Of a DNA stretch of 10,865 nt, positions 1 through 7,214 are shown piece by piece. Source of the DNA: Acidobacteriota bacterium (GTDB lineage Bacteria > Acidobacteriota > Blastocatellia > Pyrinomonadales > Pyrinomonadaceae). Under the pieces are notes generated by a model. The model had not been told where the DNA came from, searched no databases, and saw only the letters and a list, made by a program, of their open reading frames with translations. The stretch lies in NCBI GenBank assembly GCA_003222855.1, contig QHXH01000315.1, positions 1-10,865 of the forward strand. The letters run 5' to 3'. Each line of letters begins with the position of its first letter. The first letter of the stretch is position 1. The translations under genes and the position numbers were made by a program.

Positions 1-757
1 ATTGGCCCGAACGCGCGCGAATCACAAACAGATTCCAACCGCGCGCGGGGGCAACCTTTTGCGCAGTACGAAACGGAATGTAGACGGCGTTGTCTTCTTC
101 GTTCTCGCCAAAGAATGCGTTCTTGCGTTTCTCGAGCACGCCGATGATTTCGAAATCGTAACCGCCCATGCGCACCTGAGTGCCGGCGATCTTATCCTGT
201 TGGCCCGGGAACAGAGCATCGGCTCCGTTCACTCCGATCACGACGACGTTGCGCCGCTGATCGTTGTCGGCTTCCGTAATGAAGCGGCCCTCGCGGATCG
301 TAATGTTGGAAATGTCCGCGTAGTTCGGCGTCACCCCCGATGTGTTTCCCCAACGATAATTACGCCCCTGGTAAGTGATGTTGTCGTCGAATGGACCACC
401 GCTGTAGCCAACGTTCGGCGAGACGATGGCGAGGTCTTCGACTGACGACGCGGACAATTTGATCGCTTCCGCATCGGCGACGGTCAAAGGTTTGCGCAGG
501 CGCTCGGCGCGATCAGTAGTGGTCCTGGGACCAGTTGTGAGATGGAAAGCATAAATGTTGTTCGTGCCGTACTCTTCAATGATCGAGATAATGCTCTGCC
601 GCATGCCGGTGAGAATCGACGCGACCACAATCGCGGCCATCACACCGATGACGATCCCGAGTACCGTGAGGAAGCTGCGAAACTTGTTCGAGCGCACGTT
701 ATCGAGCGCCATCCGAAGCGTTTCGCGGGGGAAGATTTTGGGAAACCTCAGTTTCAT
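1..757 (-). CDS. MacB/FtsX-type ABC transporter permease, N-terminal part (runs off left edge)
   Basis: The reverse frame is open from an ATG at 757 to base 1, so 252 residues are visible and the C-terminal half is missing. It starts MKLRFPKIFPRETLRMAL. One hydrophobic membrane segment follows at about residues 28-50 (FLTVLGIVIGVMAAIVVASI). After it comes a long soluble region with MacB periplasmic-core features, including ITIREGRFI, a VVVIG strand and FEIIGVLEKRKNAFFGENEE. The permease immediately upstream (874-2118) has the same layout and shares ten-residue-scale matches such as FFG near the same place, so the two look like paralogues in one transcription unit. In this family the permease couples ATP hydrolysis by a separate MacB/LolD-type ATPase to movement or export of a substrate in the periplasm. 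No ATPase or adaptor gene is visible here, and the substrate cannot be told. The start has only a weak purine run (GAAGAA) ahead of it. Confidence 0.9.
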   Translation of the reverse strand, partial: MKLRFPKIFPRETLRMALDNVRSNKFRSFLTVLGIVIGVMAAIVVASILTGMRQSIISIIEEYGTNNIYAFHLTTGPRTTTDRAERLRKPLTVADAEAIKLSASSVEDLAIVSPNVGYSGGPFDDNITYQGRNYRWGNTSGVTPNYADISNITIREGRFITEADNDQRRNVVVIGVNGADALFPGQQDKIAGTQVRMGGYDFEIIGVLEKRKNAFFGENEEDNAVYIPFRTAQKVAPARGWNLFVIRARSGQ

Positions 758-779
758 GATTTCTTCGAGGCTGTCATTC

Positions 780-869
780 TTTGGGTCTTTGGTCTTTGGC
801 CTTTGATCTTTGAAATTTGGTCTTTGAAAAAACAAAATCAAAGACCCAAGACCTAAGACCCAAGACCCT
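780..869. repeat. inverted array of degenerate heptanucleotides
   Basis: The left half is a run of units seven bases apart on the plus strand: TTTGGTC, TTTGGCC, TTTGATC, TTTGAAA, TTTGGTC, TTTGAAA, after one eight-base unit TTTGGGTC. An A-rich bridge follows. The right half is made of AAGACCC, AAGACCT, AAGACCC, AAGACCC, which is the same theme on the other strand. The outer parts of the halves can pair with few mismatches. The array fills most of the 116-base gap between the two permease genes, so it would be transcribed between them. A role as an mRNA hairpin or processing site is inference. Confidence 0.75.
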
Positions 870-873
870 ATCC

Positions 874-2118
874 TTACGTTGTCTTCGTCAACGCAATAAT
901 CGGATCCAATCGCGCGGCCTTGAATGCCGGATAGATGCCCGCAATCATTCCAATCACGCTGGAGACAATCAAAGCCAAAAGGATGTACCCAAGCGTGATC
1001 GTCATGGTGATTCCGGCCAGCGCGGTGATTAGCGTCGTTACTCCCCAGGCCGTCAACAATCCCATCACTCCGCCAAAGGCGCACAGCATTCCGGATTCGA
1101 TCAAAAACTGCATCAGAACCTGCTTGCGGGTAGCGCCCACGGCTTTGCGCAAACCGATTTCAAACGTTCGTTCAGTCACGCTGACGAGCATGATGTTCAT
1201 GACAACGATGCCGCCGACAATCAGGGTGATCAGGGTGATGGGAACCACCACCGCGGCAATGCTGCCTGTGAACTGATCGATCTGATTGTTGAGCGCTTCC
1301 ACGTCGACGAGGCCGAAGTCGTCTTCTTCATTTCCTTTCAAGCGGTGCTTGTTGCGCATCGTCATGCGCGCGTCTTCGATCACCGGTTGAAAGTTTTCGC
1401 GCGTGCCCGCCTTGCCATGAATCTGCAAGCCATTGCGTCCAAAGATTTGTAAGTGTGTAGTCGCTGGAATGTAGATATGCCGGTCGAGGGAATCGCCAAA
1501 GAAAGCGCCCCGCTTGTCTTCGACACCAACGACGCGCATCGGCATGCCTCGCACCTTGAGGTTTTGCCCGATCGGATCAATGTTCGGAAAAAACTTGTCC
1601 TTGATGTCGCTGCCGAGCACGCACACCAGCGCGGATCGTTGCACTTCATCGGTCGAGATGAATCGGCCGTCGACGATCGTCTTATCTTCGATTTCGGACA
1701 TGTTAGATGTCACGCCAAAAACGATCGCGCCGGGAAACTCGATAGCATCCTGCTTTAGATCTGTCTGCGTACCGACCTCGACCCCGACTTCGGAACATGA
1801 GGTGCAGTGGTCGCGCACCCATTCGTAATCGTCCCAGTTCAGCCGTTTGTTGCGGCGATTGCGGCGTTCGTAGTCGTCGTCGGACATGCGTCCCTGAAAG
1901 GCCATGCGCGCAATCATGAAGTGGTTTGCGCCCAGCAGCTTGGCAACTTTGTCCGTCACATAAGTGTTCAGGCCGCTAACCGACGCACCCACCACAACCA
2001 CCGCAGCCACGCCGATGATGATTCCGATCAAGGTGAGAAACGCGCGCAGCTTATGCGCCAGGATCGATTGCAGCGCGATGCGCGCCGCGTCCGCATAAAA
2101 TGAGAAGAGGTAACGCAT
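874..2118 (-). CDS. MacB/FtsX-type ABC transporter permease
   Basis: This 414-residue protein has the single-FtsX MacB layout. A first membrane helix lies at about 29-50 (LIGIIIGVAAVVVVGASVSG). A periplasmic core spans about 51-285. Three C-terminal helices follow at about 287-312, 343-370 and 375-400. Between the first two of these is the cytoplasmic loop TERTFEIGLRKAVGATRKQV, which in FtsX-domain permeases contacts the ATPase. The end ARLDPIIALTKTT matches the usual DPxxAL tail. Length is normal for the family. Unlike full MacB it has no fused ATP-binding domain, so a separate ATPase must partner it. It is followed by a second permease of the same type, which suggests a heterodimer or a pair of paralogues, a known pattern in such operons. 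No clear Shine-Dalgarno precedes the ATG; the frame stays open upstream but has no better start in view. Confidence 0.93.
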   Translation of the reverse strand: MRYLFSFYADAARIALQSILAHKLRAFLTLIGIIIGVAAVVVVGASVSGLNTYVTDKVAKLLGANHFMIARMAFQGRMSDDDYERRNRRNKRLNWDDYEWVRDHCTSCSEVGVEVGTQTDLKQDAIEFPGAIVFGVTSNMSEIEDKTIVDGRFISTDEVQRSALVCVLGSDIKDKFFPNIDPIGQNLKVRGMPMRVVGVEDKRGAFFGDSLDRHIYIPATTHLQIFGRNGLQIHGKAGTRENFQPVIEDARMTMRNKHRLKGNEEDDFGLVDVEALNNQIDQFTGSIAAVVVPITLITLIVGGIVVMNIMLVSVTERTFEIGLRKAVGATRKQVLMQFLIESGMLCAFGGVMGLLTAWGVTTLITALAGITMTITLGYILLALIVSSVIGMIAGIYPAFKAARLDPIIALTKTT

Positions 2119-2235
2119 GATGGATCGGCCCGAAATCCAGTACGACCGGCGCCAGATAAAAGTTTGGACCAGAATCGAGCGCAGAATGTTCCGAATTGAA
2201 GACGTTTGAGGAGGGTGATTTATTAACGGGGAGTT

Positions 2236-2299
2236 GTGTCAGAAGCCCGACCGTGAGGGAGGGCAACGAAGCCCTTGCTTACGCGCGGGCTTCTGACAC
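2236..2299. repeat. palindromic repeat, family 2, copy 1 (REP-doublet-like)
   Basis: The element is bounded by GTGTCAGAAGCCCG and CGGGCTTCTGACAC, a perfect 14-base terminal inverted repeat. Each arm can also fold alone: GCCC pairs with GGGC around a CC/GG inner pair and a GTGA loop in the left arm. In the right arm GCCC/GGGC encloses GC/GC. The galE-like remnant on the minus strand ends one base before this element. No gene is seen in the rest of the stretch back to the permease start at 2118. Confidence 0.85.
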
Positions 2300-2300
2300 G

Positions 2301-2468
2301 CTACTCATATCCATTCGGATGGGCCCGCAACCAATGCCACGCCGACTGAATGATCAACTTCAAATCCTGAAATTTAGGAGACCATCCAAGCTCGCGCTTG
2401 ATCTTCTTAGAGCTGGCGATCAGCACCGCAGGATCGCCTGCGCGACGTTGCCCAATGCGGGTAGCAAT
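2301..2468 (-). pseudogene. C-terminal remnant of a UDP-glucose 4-epimerase (GalE-like)
   Basis: Reading the minus strand from 2468 gives 55 residues ending at a TAG (2301-2303). They begin IATRIGQRRAGDPAVLIASS and then read KKIKRELGWSPKFQDLKLII, with a final HPNGYE. This is the typical C-terminus of GalE: the RRxGDPA motif, the SxKIKRELGW motif, and the last helix before a PNGY tail. GalE interconverts UDP-glucose and UDP-galactose and is normally about 330 residues. The NAD-binding Rossmann part and the YxxxK catalytic residues are absent. In-frame reading upstream meets a stop (TGA) inside the adjoining hairpin repeat at 2473-2527, so this piece cannot be translated as a full enzyme. The remnant is best explained by a deletion or rearrangement with one end at that repeat. 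The antisense strand is open but has no recognisable protein. Confidence 0.85.
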
Positions 2469-2472
2469 GTTC

Positions 2473-2527
2473 AGAGTTCAAGCTTTAGCTTGTTTCGATA
2501 CAAACAACAACCTGAAGGTTGAACTCT
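2473..2527. repeat. hairpin repeat AGAGTTCAA...TTGAACTCT at transporter stop
   Basis: A perfect nine-base terminal inverted repeat (AGAGTTCAA / TTGAACTCT) extends inward to about 22 paired positions with three mismatches, around a short A-rich centre. It begins inside the TAG stop codon of the transporter gene at 2526-4076 and ends where the galE-like remnant breaks off. Either a rho-independent-like RNA hairpin or a dispersed repeat would fit; no T-run follows the stem. Confidence 0.7.
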
Positions 2528-4076
2528 AAACGAATCCTTTCTTAACCAGCCATTCATGCACGACATTTTTCTTGTCGCGCTTGGCGCCGTCGACTTCGTA
2601 ATTTAGTTTTCGCATTTCGTCGGTAGAGATCGCGCCGGCGAGTTTGTTCATTATCAGCACGAGATCATTATTCGACAAAGCAGCTTTTCGGCCCACATAC
2701 ACTGCCTCATACGGCGGAAAGTAGTGCCGATCGTCTTCAAGTTGAACGAGATCGAGAGCCGCAATTCTTCCGTCGGTTGAGTTGCCGGCGATCATATCGA
2801 CCTTCCGCGAAGCGAGCGCCGTGTACGTTAAATCGAGCGACATATCGCTCACACCAGCAAAATGTAAACCGTAACTTCGAGAGAATCCGGGATAGCCGTC
2901 TTGCCGATTCATGAAATCATGTCCAAATCCCGCTCGCCATTGCGGCGCATACCGCGCGGCCTCGGAAATTGTTTTCAGATTGAAGCGGCGCGCATCTTCA
3001 CCGCGCACCAGAATTGCAAACGTGTTGTCAAAACCGAGCGGCGGACTAACCCAAAGATTGAATTGAGTTTCGTATTCGCTCTTGACCTGATTGTAAACCG
3101 CTTTGGGATCGGTGATCGGCTGATGATGAAGAATCGCCGTGAAGGCCGTACCCGTATACTCGGGATAGAGATCGATCTGAGCCCCGACGATCGCGCTGTG
3201 CGCCAGATTTCCGCCAAGATCGAAACGGCGATCGACTTCAACATTCTGAGCTTCCAACATCTGGGCAACGATTTCAGCCAGCAGGATCGATTCGGTGAAG
3301 TCTTTCGAGCCAACAGTGACGCGGGCGTGATTGGGCGACGCGGATGATCTTTTATGAAAACCACGCCAGCTGACAAAACCGATCGTCATCACCGCGACGA
3401 TTGCGGTCACCCAAACGAGAAGGCGCAGCGATCTCTTGCCGGCATGCGGGGCCGATGTATCAAAACGCTTTTCGATTACGCCGAAACCAAAATCAGCTAC
3501 CAACGCCATTAACGCAGACGGCACCGCGCCGGCCAGCAGCAAGCGATTGTCGTTCAAACGCAAGCCGCGAAAAATATATTCACCCAGGCCTCCGGCGCCG
3601 ACTTCGGCGGCAATGATCGCCACCCCGATGGTAATGACGACGGCCACGCGCACGCCGGTGAGAATCACGCTCATGGCGAGCGGCAGTTCGACTTGCAGCA
3701 ACACCTGGGCGTCGGTCATGCCCATGGCCACGGCTGCTTCGCGCACCGATTTGTCGATGCCCAGTATGCCGGTGACGGTGTTGCGAATAATCGGCAGCAG
3801 CGCGTAGAAAACCAGCGCGACGATGGCGGTGCGTGGGCCGATGCCGCCAATGAATGGCAGCGGGATCAGAAAACCAAACAGGGCGAGACTGGGAATCGTC
3901 TGCATCACATTGGCGATTGCCAACACCGGCGAGCGCAGACGCTTGCGACGGGTGATCAGAATGCCGAGCGGCAAGGCAATCGCGACCGCAATCGCAATCG
4001 AAACAAATACCAGCCAGACGTGCTGCCCGATGTGCGACAGAATGTCGGACCAATTGGCCTTGAGAAATTCGATCAT
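2526..4076 (-). CDS. glycine betaine/choline-type ABC transporter, permease fused to substrate-binding domain
   Basis: This 516-residue fusion belongs to the OpuB/OpuC/OsmU class that imports quaternary-amine osmoprotectants. Residues about 1-205 form the permease: several hydrophobic helices (LVFVSIAIAVAIALPLGILI near 22-41) and the ATPase-contacting EAA loop, REAAVAMG at 112-119 followed by LPLAMSVILTG at 131-141. A further membrane helix at about 218-236 tethers the C-terminal domain. Residues about 252-516 are an OpuAC-type binding domain, with the family starts VTVGSKDFTES (253-263) and GAQIDLYPEYTGTA (298-311). The ATPase partner is the next gene upstream (4148-4914). Permease-binding protein fusions are known in this family, so the import role is firm; the exact substrate is not. 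The ATG lies eight bases past a palindromic repeat (4085-4178) and has no visible Shine-Dalgarno. Confidence 0.95.
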   Translation of the reverse strand: MIEFLKANWSDILSHIGQHVWLVFVSIAIAVAIALPLGILITRRKRLRSPVLAIANVMQTIPSLALFGFLIPLPFIGGIGPRTAIVALVFYALLPIIRNTVTGILGIDKSVREAAVAMGMTDAQVLLQVELPLAMSVILTGVRVAVVITIGVAIIAAEVGAGGLGEYIFRGLRLNDNRLLLAGAVPSALMALVADFGFGVIEKRFDTSAPHAGKRSLRLLVWVTAIVAVMTIGFVSWRGFHKRSSASPNHARVTVGSKDFTESILLAEIVAQMLEAQNVEVDRRFDLGGNLAHSAIVGAQIDLYPEYTGTAFTAILHHQPITDPKAVYNQVKSEYETQFNLWVSPPLGFDNTFAILVRGEDARRFNLKTISEAARYAPQWRAGFGHDFMNRQDGYPGFSRSYGLHFAGVSDMSLDLTYTALASRKVDMIAGNSTDGRIAALDLVQLEDDRHYFPPYEAVYVGRKAALSNNDLVLIMNKLAGAISTDEMRKLNYEVDGAKRDKKNVVHEWLVKKGFV

Positions 4077-4084
4077 GAAACGTA

Positions 4085-4178
4085 GTCAGAACCGCCTGCG
4101 GTAGCGGGCGGTTAATCTTTAATGACCGGGTTGTGCTATCGAAAAGATCAACCGCCCGCTACCGCAGGCGGTTCTGAC
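4085..4178. repeat. palindromic repeat, family 1, copy 1 (REP-doublet-like)
   Basis: Two 29-base arms (4085-4113 and 4150-4178) are perfect inverted copies around a 36-base spacer. Each arm starts GTCAG and then folds on its own: AACCGCCTGC pairs with GCGGGCGGTT around a GGTA loop, with one T-G wobble. The element overlaps the restored end of the ATPase gene (stop at 4148-4150) and ends eight bases before the start of the permease fusion, so it sits inside the transporter operon. Confidence 0.92.
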
Positions 4179-4914
4179 AACGTCTCCAAATACGCCTTCG
4201 CTAATTCATTGTTCGACTTCAAAAATCCTTGTGGCTCTTCGACCCGATCCGCCCTGTCTCCATCAGCGCGATCCGCGATCCAAGCAGCAACGCTTCGCGC
4301 ACATCGTGGGTAACGAAGATGACGGTTTTTTCCAGACGTGATTTCAACTCGGCAAATTCTTTTTGCAGCGACGCGCGCGTTAGTGGATCAAGCGCGCCGA
4401 ACGGTTCGTCCATCAACAGCAACGGCGGATCAGCCGCCAGTGCGCGCGCCACGCCGACGCGCTGCTTTTGTCCACCCGACAGTTCGCGCGGATACCGATC
4501 AGAAAATATTTTCGGATCCAGCCCAACCAGCGATAACAATTCGCTTACTCGATTAGCAATTCGATCGTCGTCCCATTTTTCCAAGCTCGGGACCAGCGCT
4601 ACATTCTCCGCGACCGTAAAATGAGGGAACAGCCCCGCTTCCTGGATTACGTACCCGGTTCGTCGCCGCAAGCGGATCGCGTCCCATTCAGTAGTTGCTT
4701 TACCTTCGACCAAAACTTCGCCGGCTGACGGCGCCAACAATCGATTGACCAACCGCAGCGTGGTGGTCTTTCCGCATCCTGATTCGCCCAGCAGCACGAG
4801 CGTCTCGCCCTGCGCCACTTGCAGACTTAAGCGATCGATAATTGGACGACCGCCGTTGACGGCATAACTGACATCGCGGAATTCGACGAGTGGTGTGTGA
4901 TTCTTTCTGGGCAT
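4148..4914 (-). CDS. glycine betaine/choline-type ABC transporter ATP-binding protein, frameshifted near C-terminus
   Basis: This is the ATPase that would power the permease fusion downstream. Counting from the ATG at 4914 it has Walker A GESGCGKT (43-50), Q-loop Q91, signature LSGGQ (145-149), Walker B LLLMDE (165-170) and the switch histidine H203 in VTHD. The frame from the start ends early at 4219 after METGRIGSKSHKDF. Shifting frame at about 4241-4250, within a CGGATCGGGTCG stretch, instead restores the expected tail VEEPQGFLKSNNELAKAYLE and then TLSEPPAVAGG, with the stop inside the palindromic repeat. So a small indel (one base lost or two gained) or a sequencing error is present. All catalytic motifs lie before the shift, so the short form might still work. 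It lacks the CBS domains of OpuCA. A TTG at 4938 is an alternative start; neither start has a good ribosome site. Confidence 0.88.
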
Positions 4915-4976
4915 GCTGAAGCCCGTCGAGTCTATCAAAAAAATGTCGGGCCGCCTTCATAACGACGACAACTAGA

Positions 4977-5056
4977 GCGCCAAAGGCGCGGTATGTAATA
5001 ACCTGGGCCAACGGCCCAGGTAAGATACGAGTTGATATCTGGAGCGCTGAAGGCGC
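4977..5056. repeat. three short GC-rich hairpins in the divergent ABC ATPase/eno gap
   Basis: Three small perfect or near-perfect hairpins with three-base loops occur in a row: GCGCC-AAA-GGCGC (4977-4989), CCTGGGCC-AAC-GGCCCAGG (5002-5020) and GCGCT-GAA-GGCGC (5044-5056). The first and third are near copies, each within GAGCGCY...GGCGCG, 67 bases apart. The gap of 232 bases must also hold the promoters for the leftward transporter genes and rightward eno. I see no convincing -35/-10 pair, so none is called. The arrangement looks like a dispersed repeat rather than an operator. Confidence 0.7.
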
Positions 5057-5146
5057 GAGATAAGCGAGCAGATCGAATGCGTTCGGAAGTCGCATTCTGA
5101 TTTCGCGCAATTAGCTCTTGGATGATAGAGTTTCTGGCCAACACGA

Positions 5147-6398
5147 ATGACTCAAATCGATCGCATCCACGCCCGCGAGATTCTCGATTCGCGCGGCAAC
5201 CCAACGGTTGAAGCCGACGTGATTTTAGTCAGTGGTGAGCGCGGCCGCGCGGCGGTCCCTTCCGGCGCATCGACCGGCGAGCATGAGGCAGTCGAGCTGC
5301 GCGATGGCGATCCAAGACGTTATGGCGGCAAAGGAGTTTTGAAAGCAGTCGCTAACGTCAACGAATCAATCGCCAGCGAGTTGAAAGGAATGAACGCGTT
5401 GGATCAACGCGCGATCGATCAGAAGCTGATTGAATTGGATGCCACGGCGAACAAATCCCGACTGGGTGCGAATGCGCTGCTGGCAGTATCGATGGCAACG
5501 GCACGAGCGGCAGCCAGTTACCGCGAGCTGCCGCTGTACCGCTATCTCGGCGGTGATCATGCCAATACTTTGCCGGTGCCGATGATGAACATCATCAATG
5601 GCGGCGCGCACGCCGACAACAACGTAGACTTTCAGGAATTCATGATCGTTCCCGTCGGCGCTTCACACCTTGAAAACTGTTTTGAAGCAGAAGGGTTACG
5701 CAACCAGCGTCGGTGACGAGGGCGGCTTTGCGCCGAATTTGAAATCAAATGAAGAAGCAATTGAGACGATTCTGCAGGCGATCGATCAAGCAGGATACAA
5801 AGCCGGCCGCGAGGTTTTGCTCGCGCTCGATCCCGCCGCCAGTGAGTTTTATGACGGTGGTTCGTATGTTTTCAAAAAGTCCGACGGCCGCAGACTCTCG
5901 AGCGATGAGATGATTTCGTTTTGGAAGGGCTGGGTTGATAGATATCCGATCGTTTCAATTGAAGACGGCATGGCCGAAAATGATTGGGATGGATGGAAAG
6001 CGTTAACGGATGAACTCGGTGAGCGAGTGCAACTGGTCGGCGACGATCTATTCGTTACCAATACGAAGTTTTTGCAGAAGGGAATTGATCTCGGCGTCGC
6101 CAACTCGATTCTGATCAAGGTCAATCAAATCGGAACCTTGACGGAAACGCTCGACTGTATTCAGTTGGCGAAATCAAACGGGCGGACCGCGGTGATCTCG
6201 CATCGTTCCGGTGAAACCGAAGATGCATTCATCGCCGACCTCGCCGTGGCGACGAATGCCGGACAAATCAAAACCGGCTCGCTTTCGCGAAGTGATCGCG
6301 TCGCAAAGTACAATCAACTGCTGCGGATTGAAGAAGAGTTAGGCGCGGCAGCACGCTATCCGGGAGAGGCGGCTTTTCGTCAGAACCGCCTGCGGTAG
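5147..6398 (+). pseudogene. eno: enolase, broken by an internal frameshifting deletion (or assembly error)
   Basis: Enolase converts 2-phosphoglycerate to phosphoenolpyruvate in glycolysis. The ATG at 5147 opens with the family start, including REILDSRGNPTVEADV and PSGASTGEHEAVELRDGD. The first frame carries H155 and E164 (GGAHADNNVDFQEF) and reaches PVGA at residue 172, then goes wrong and stops at 5716. The correct continuation is in another frame from about 5664: HTLKTVLKQKGYATSVGDEGG, then ALDPAASEFY, SIEDGMAENDWDGW, LVGDDLFVTN, ILIKVNQIG and SHRSGETED. Compared with the family, about 14 residues are missing at the join. The span is 1252 bases; adding 41 gives 431 codons, the usual enolase size, so a loss of about 41 bases fits. 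Catalytic residues are all present in the two pieces. The C-terminal RQNRLR and the TAG come from the palindromic repeat at 6379. Enolase is normally essential, so either another copy exists or the sequence is wrong here. Confidence 0.9.
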
Positions 6399-6473
6399 CG
6401 GGCGGTTGACCTTTGCAGTAATGATTTTGTTAACCAGAGCGTTCAACCACCCGCTACCGCAGGTGATTCTGAC
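6379..6473. repeat. palindromic repeat, family 1, copy 2 (REP-doublet-like)
   Basis: The left arm (6379-6407) is identical to the left arm of the 4085 copy. The right arm (6445-6473) differs from the perfect complement at three positions. Two of these are a matched pair inside the right arm's own hairpin, so the arm still folds by itself with A-T instead of G-C at that position. The left arm supplies the last six codons and the stop of eno. The right arm ends six bases before the ATG of the DinB-fold gene. Confidence 0.9.
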
Positions 6474-6479
6474 ATCGCC

Positions 6480-6998
6480 ATGAATCTTTCAGACATCAGA
6501 CATCTTTTCGATTACACGGAATGGGCCAACGATCTGGCGATGGAAGCGGCGGATGACTTGCCGGATGAAGATTTGCTTCGCGATTTCGGCATCAGCCACA
6601 AATCTATTTTTGGGACCCTGCTGCACATGGCCGGCGCGGAATGGATTTGGCTGGAGCGTTGGCATGGCCGCTCGCCGGCAAAGGCCCAGGCGTGGTCCAT
6701 GTGGACGCCAGAGTCGTGCGCGGATTTGGCAGCTTTGAATGATCGTTGGATGGAGGTCATCGAGCGGCGCGGGCAGTTTGTGTCCGGGTTGGATGAAGCG
6801 CGACTCGACGCGGAATTACCATTCAAACTTCTGAGCGGCGATCCGAGCTCAATGCGCCTGGTCGATCAAATGCGGCACGTCGCCAATCACGCGACAATGC
6901 ATCGTGGCCAGGTCGTCGGCATGATCCGGCAGCTCGGCATCGAACCGCCGTCGACCGATTTGTTGTTTTATCTGCGCCGGGATATTTCGCCGAAGTGA
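6480..6998 (+). CDS. DinB-family (DinB/YfiT-fold) putative metal-dependent protein
   Basis: The 172-residue protein has the length and four-helix layout of the DinB/YfiT superfamily, whose members bind a metal through three histidines. Some family members are thiol-S-transferases. The expected histidines are visible: H49 in GTLLHMAGAEWIW, and H137 and H141 in HVANHATMHRGQVVGMIRQL. The start MNLSDIRHLFDYTEWAN is a standard family opening, in which the first helix carries a W-A/N motif. Substrate and exact role are unknown; the name DinB does not imply DNA-damage induction here. The gene lies between two glycolytic genes with which it has no obvious link. The ATG follows the palindromic repeat by six bases and lacks a good Shine-Dalgarno, the nearest purine run (AGGTGA) being within the repeat and rather far upstream. 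Confidence 0.9.
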   Translation: MNLSDIRHLFDYTEWANDLAMEAADDLPDEDLLRDFGISHKSIFGTLLHMAGAEWIWLERWHGRSPAKAQAWSMWTPESCADLAALNDRWMEVIERRGQFVSGLDEARLDAELPFKLLSGDPSSMRLVDQMRHVANHATMHRGQVVGMIRQLGIEPPSTDLLFYLRRDISPK

Positions 6999-7001
6999 TT
7001 G

Positions 7002-7205
7002 CGTCAGAAGCCCGCGCGTCAGCAAGGGCGACTCGCGGGACCAGCAGCCCGGAATTGGGAGCATAGACTAGCCGCAGATTTGCGCGGATAAACGCGGATC
7101 AGAACCGACAGAACTGGATCTTTCGTTCCAATCAGCGCAAATCCGCGTTCATCCGCGGCTTATCTCCTCTGACGTTGCCCTCCCTGACGGTCGGGCTTCT
7201 GACAC
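7002..7205. repeat. palindromic repeat, family 2, split copy (outer arms)
   Basis: The left arm starts at 7003 with GTCAGAAGCCCGCGCGTCAG. The right arm at 7174-7205 is the complement of the family-2 arm type with CCGACCGTCAGGGAGGGC. In compact copies the arms are close together, but here about 145 bases, including a second unrelated inverted repeat (7070-7160), lie between them. The left end is four bases after the stop of the DinB-fold gene, and the right end is nine bases before the ATG of the GNAT gene. Confidence 0.78.
7070..7160. repeat. GCGGAT-rich inverted repeat nested in family-2 element
   Basis: Left arm AGCCGCAGATTTGCGCGGAT continues AAACGCGGATCAGA. The right arm (7132-7160) is, in complement, AGCCGCGGATGAACGCGGAT followed by TTGCGCTGA. 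Both are built from GCGGATNNACGCGGAT-like units, so the arms are partial inverted copies of one another. I recall similar GCGGAT repeats from several bacterial phyla, but cannot confirm this without a search. There is no coding potential. Confidence 0.75.
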
Positions 7206-7214
7206 CGCTAACCT

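Noticed and set aside
780..869. Possible CRISPR array from short regular repeats
   Set aside because: Units are seven bases with no spacers and no cas genes are present.
2051..2266. Minus-strand open frame of 71 codons upstream of the permease
   Set aside because: It crosses repeat sequence and overlaps the permease start in another frame; the peptide resembles nothing known to me.
2196..2522. Plus-strand open frame of 108 codons
   Set aside because: It is antisense to the galE-like remnant, whose reading is a clear protein family match, and crosses two repeats.
4085..4178. Simple rho-independent terminator
   Set aside because: The stem is not followed by a T-run, the same sequence recurs at other loci, and each arm folds separately, so a dispersed repeat is the better call.
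4122..4313. Plus-strand open frame containing PPATAGGSD
   Set aside because: It reads through the palindromic repeat and the antisense of the ATPase end; no start signal or family support.
5066..5146. sigma-70-type promoter for eno
   Set aside because: No convincing -35/-10 pair with proper spacing was found by eye.
7002..7205. Insertion sequence ends or a MITE with an internal transposase
   Set aside because: No transposase frame lies between the arms and no target-site duplication could be recognised.
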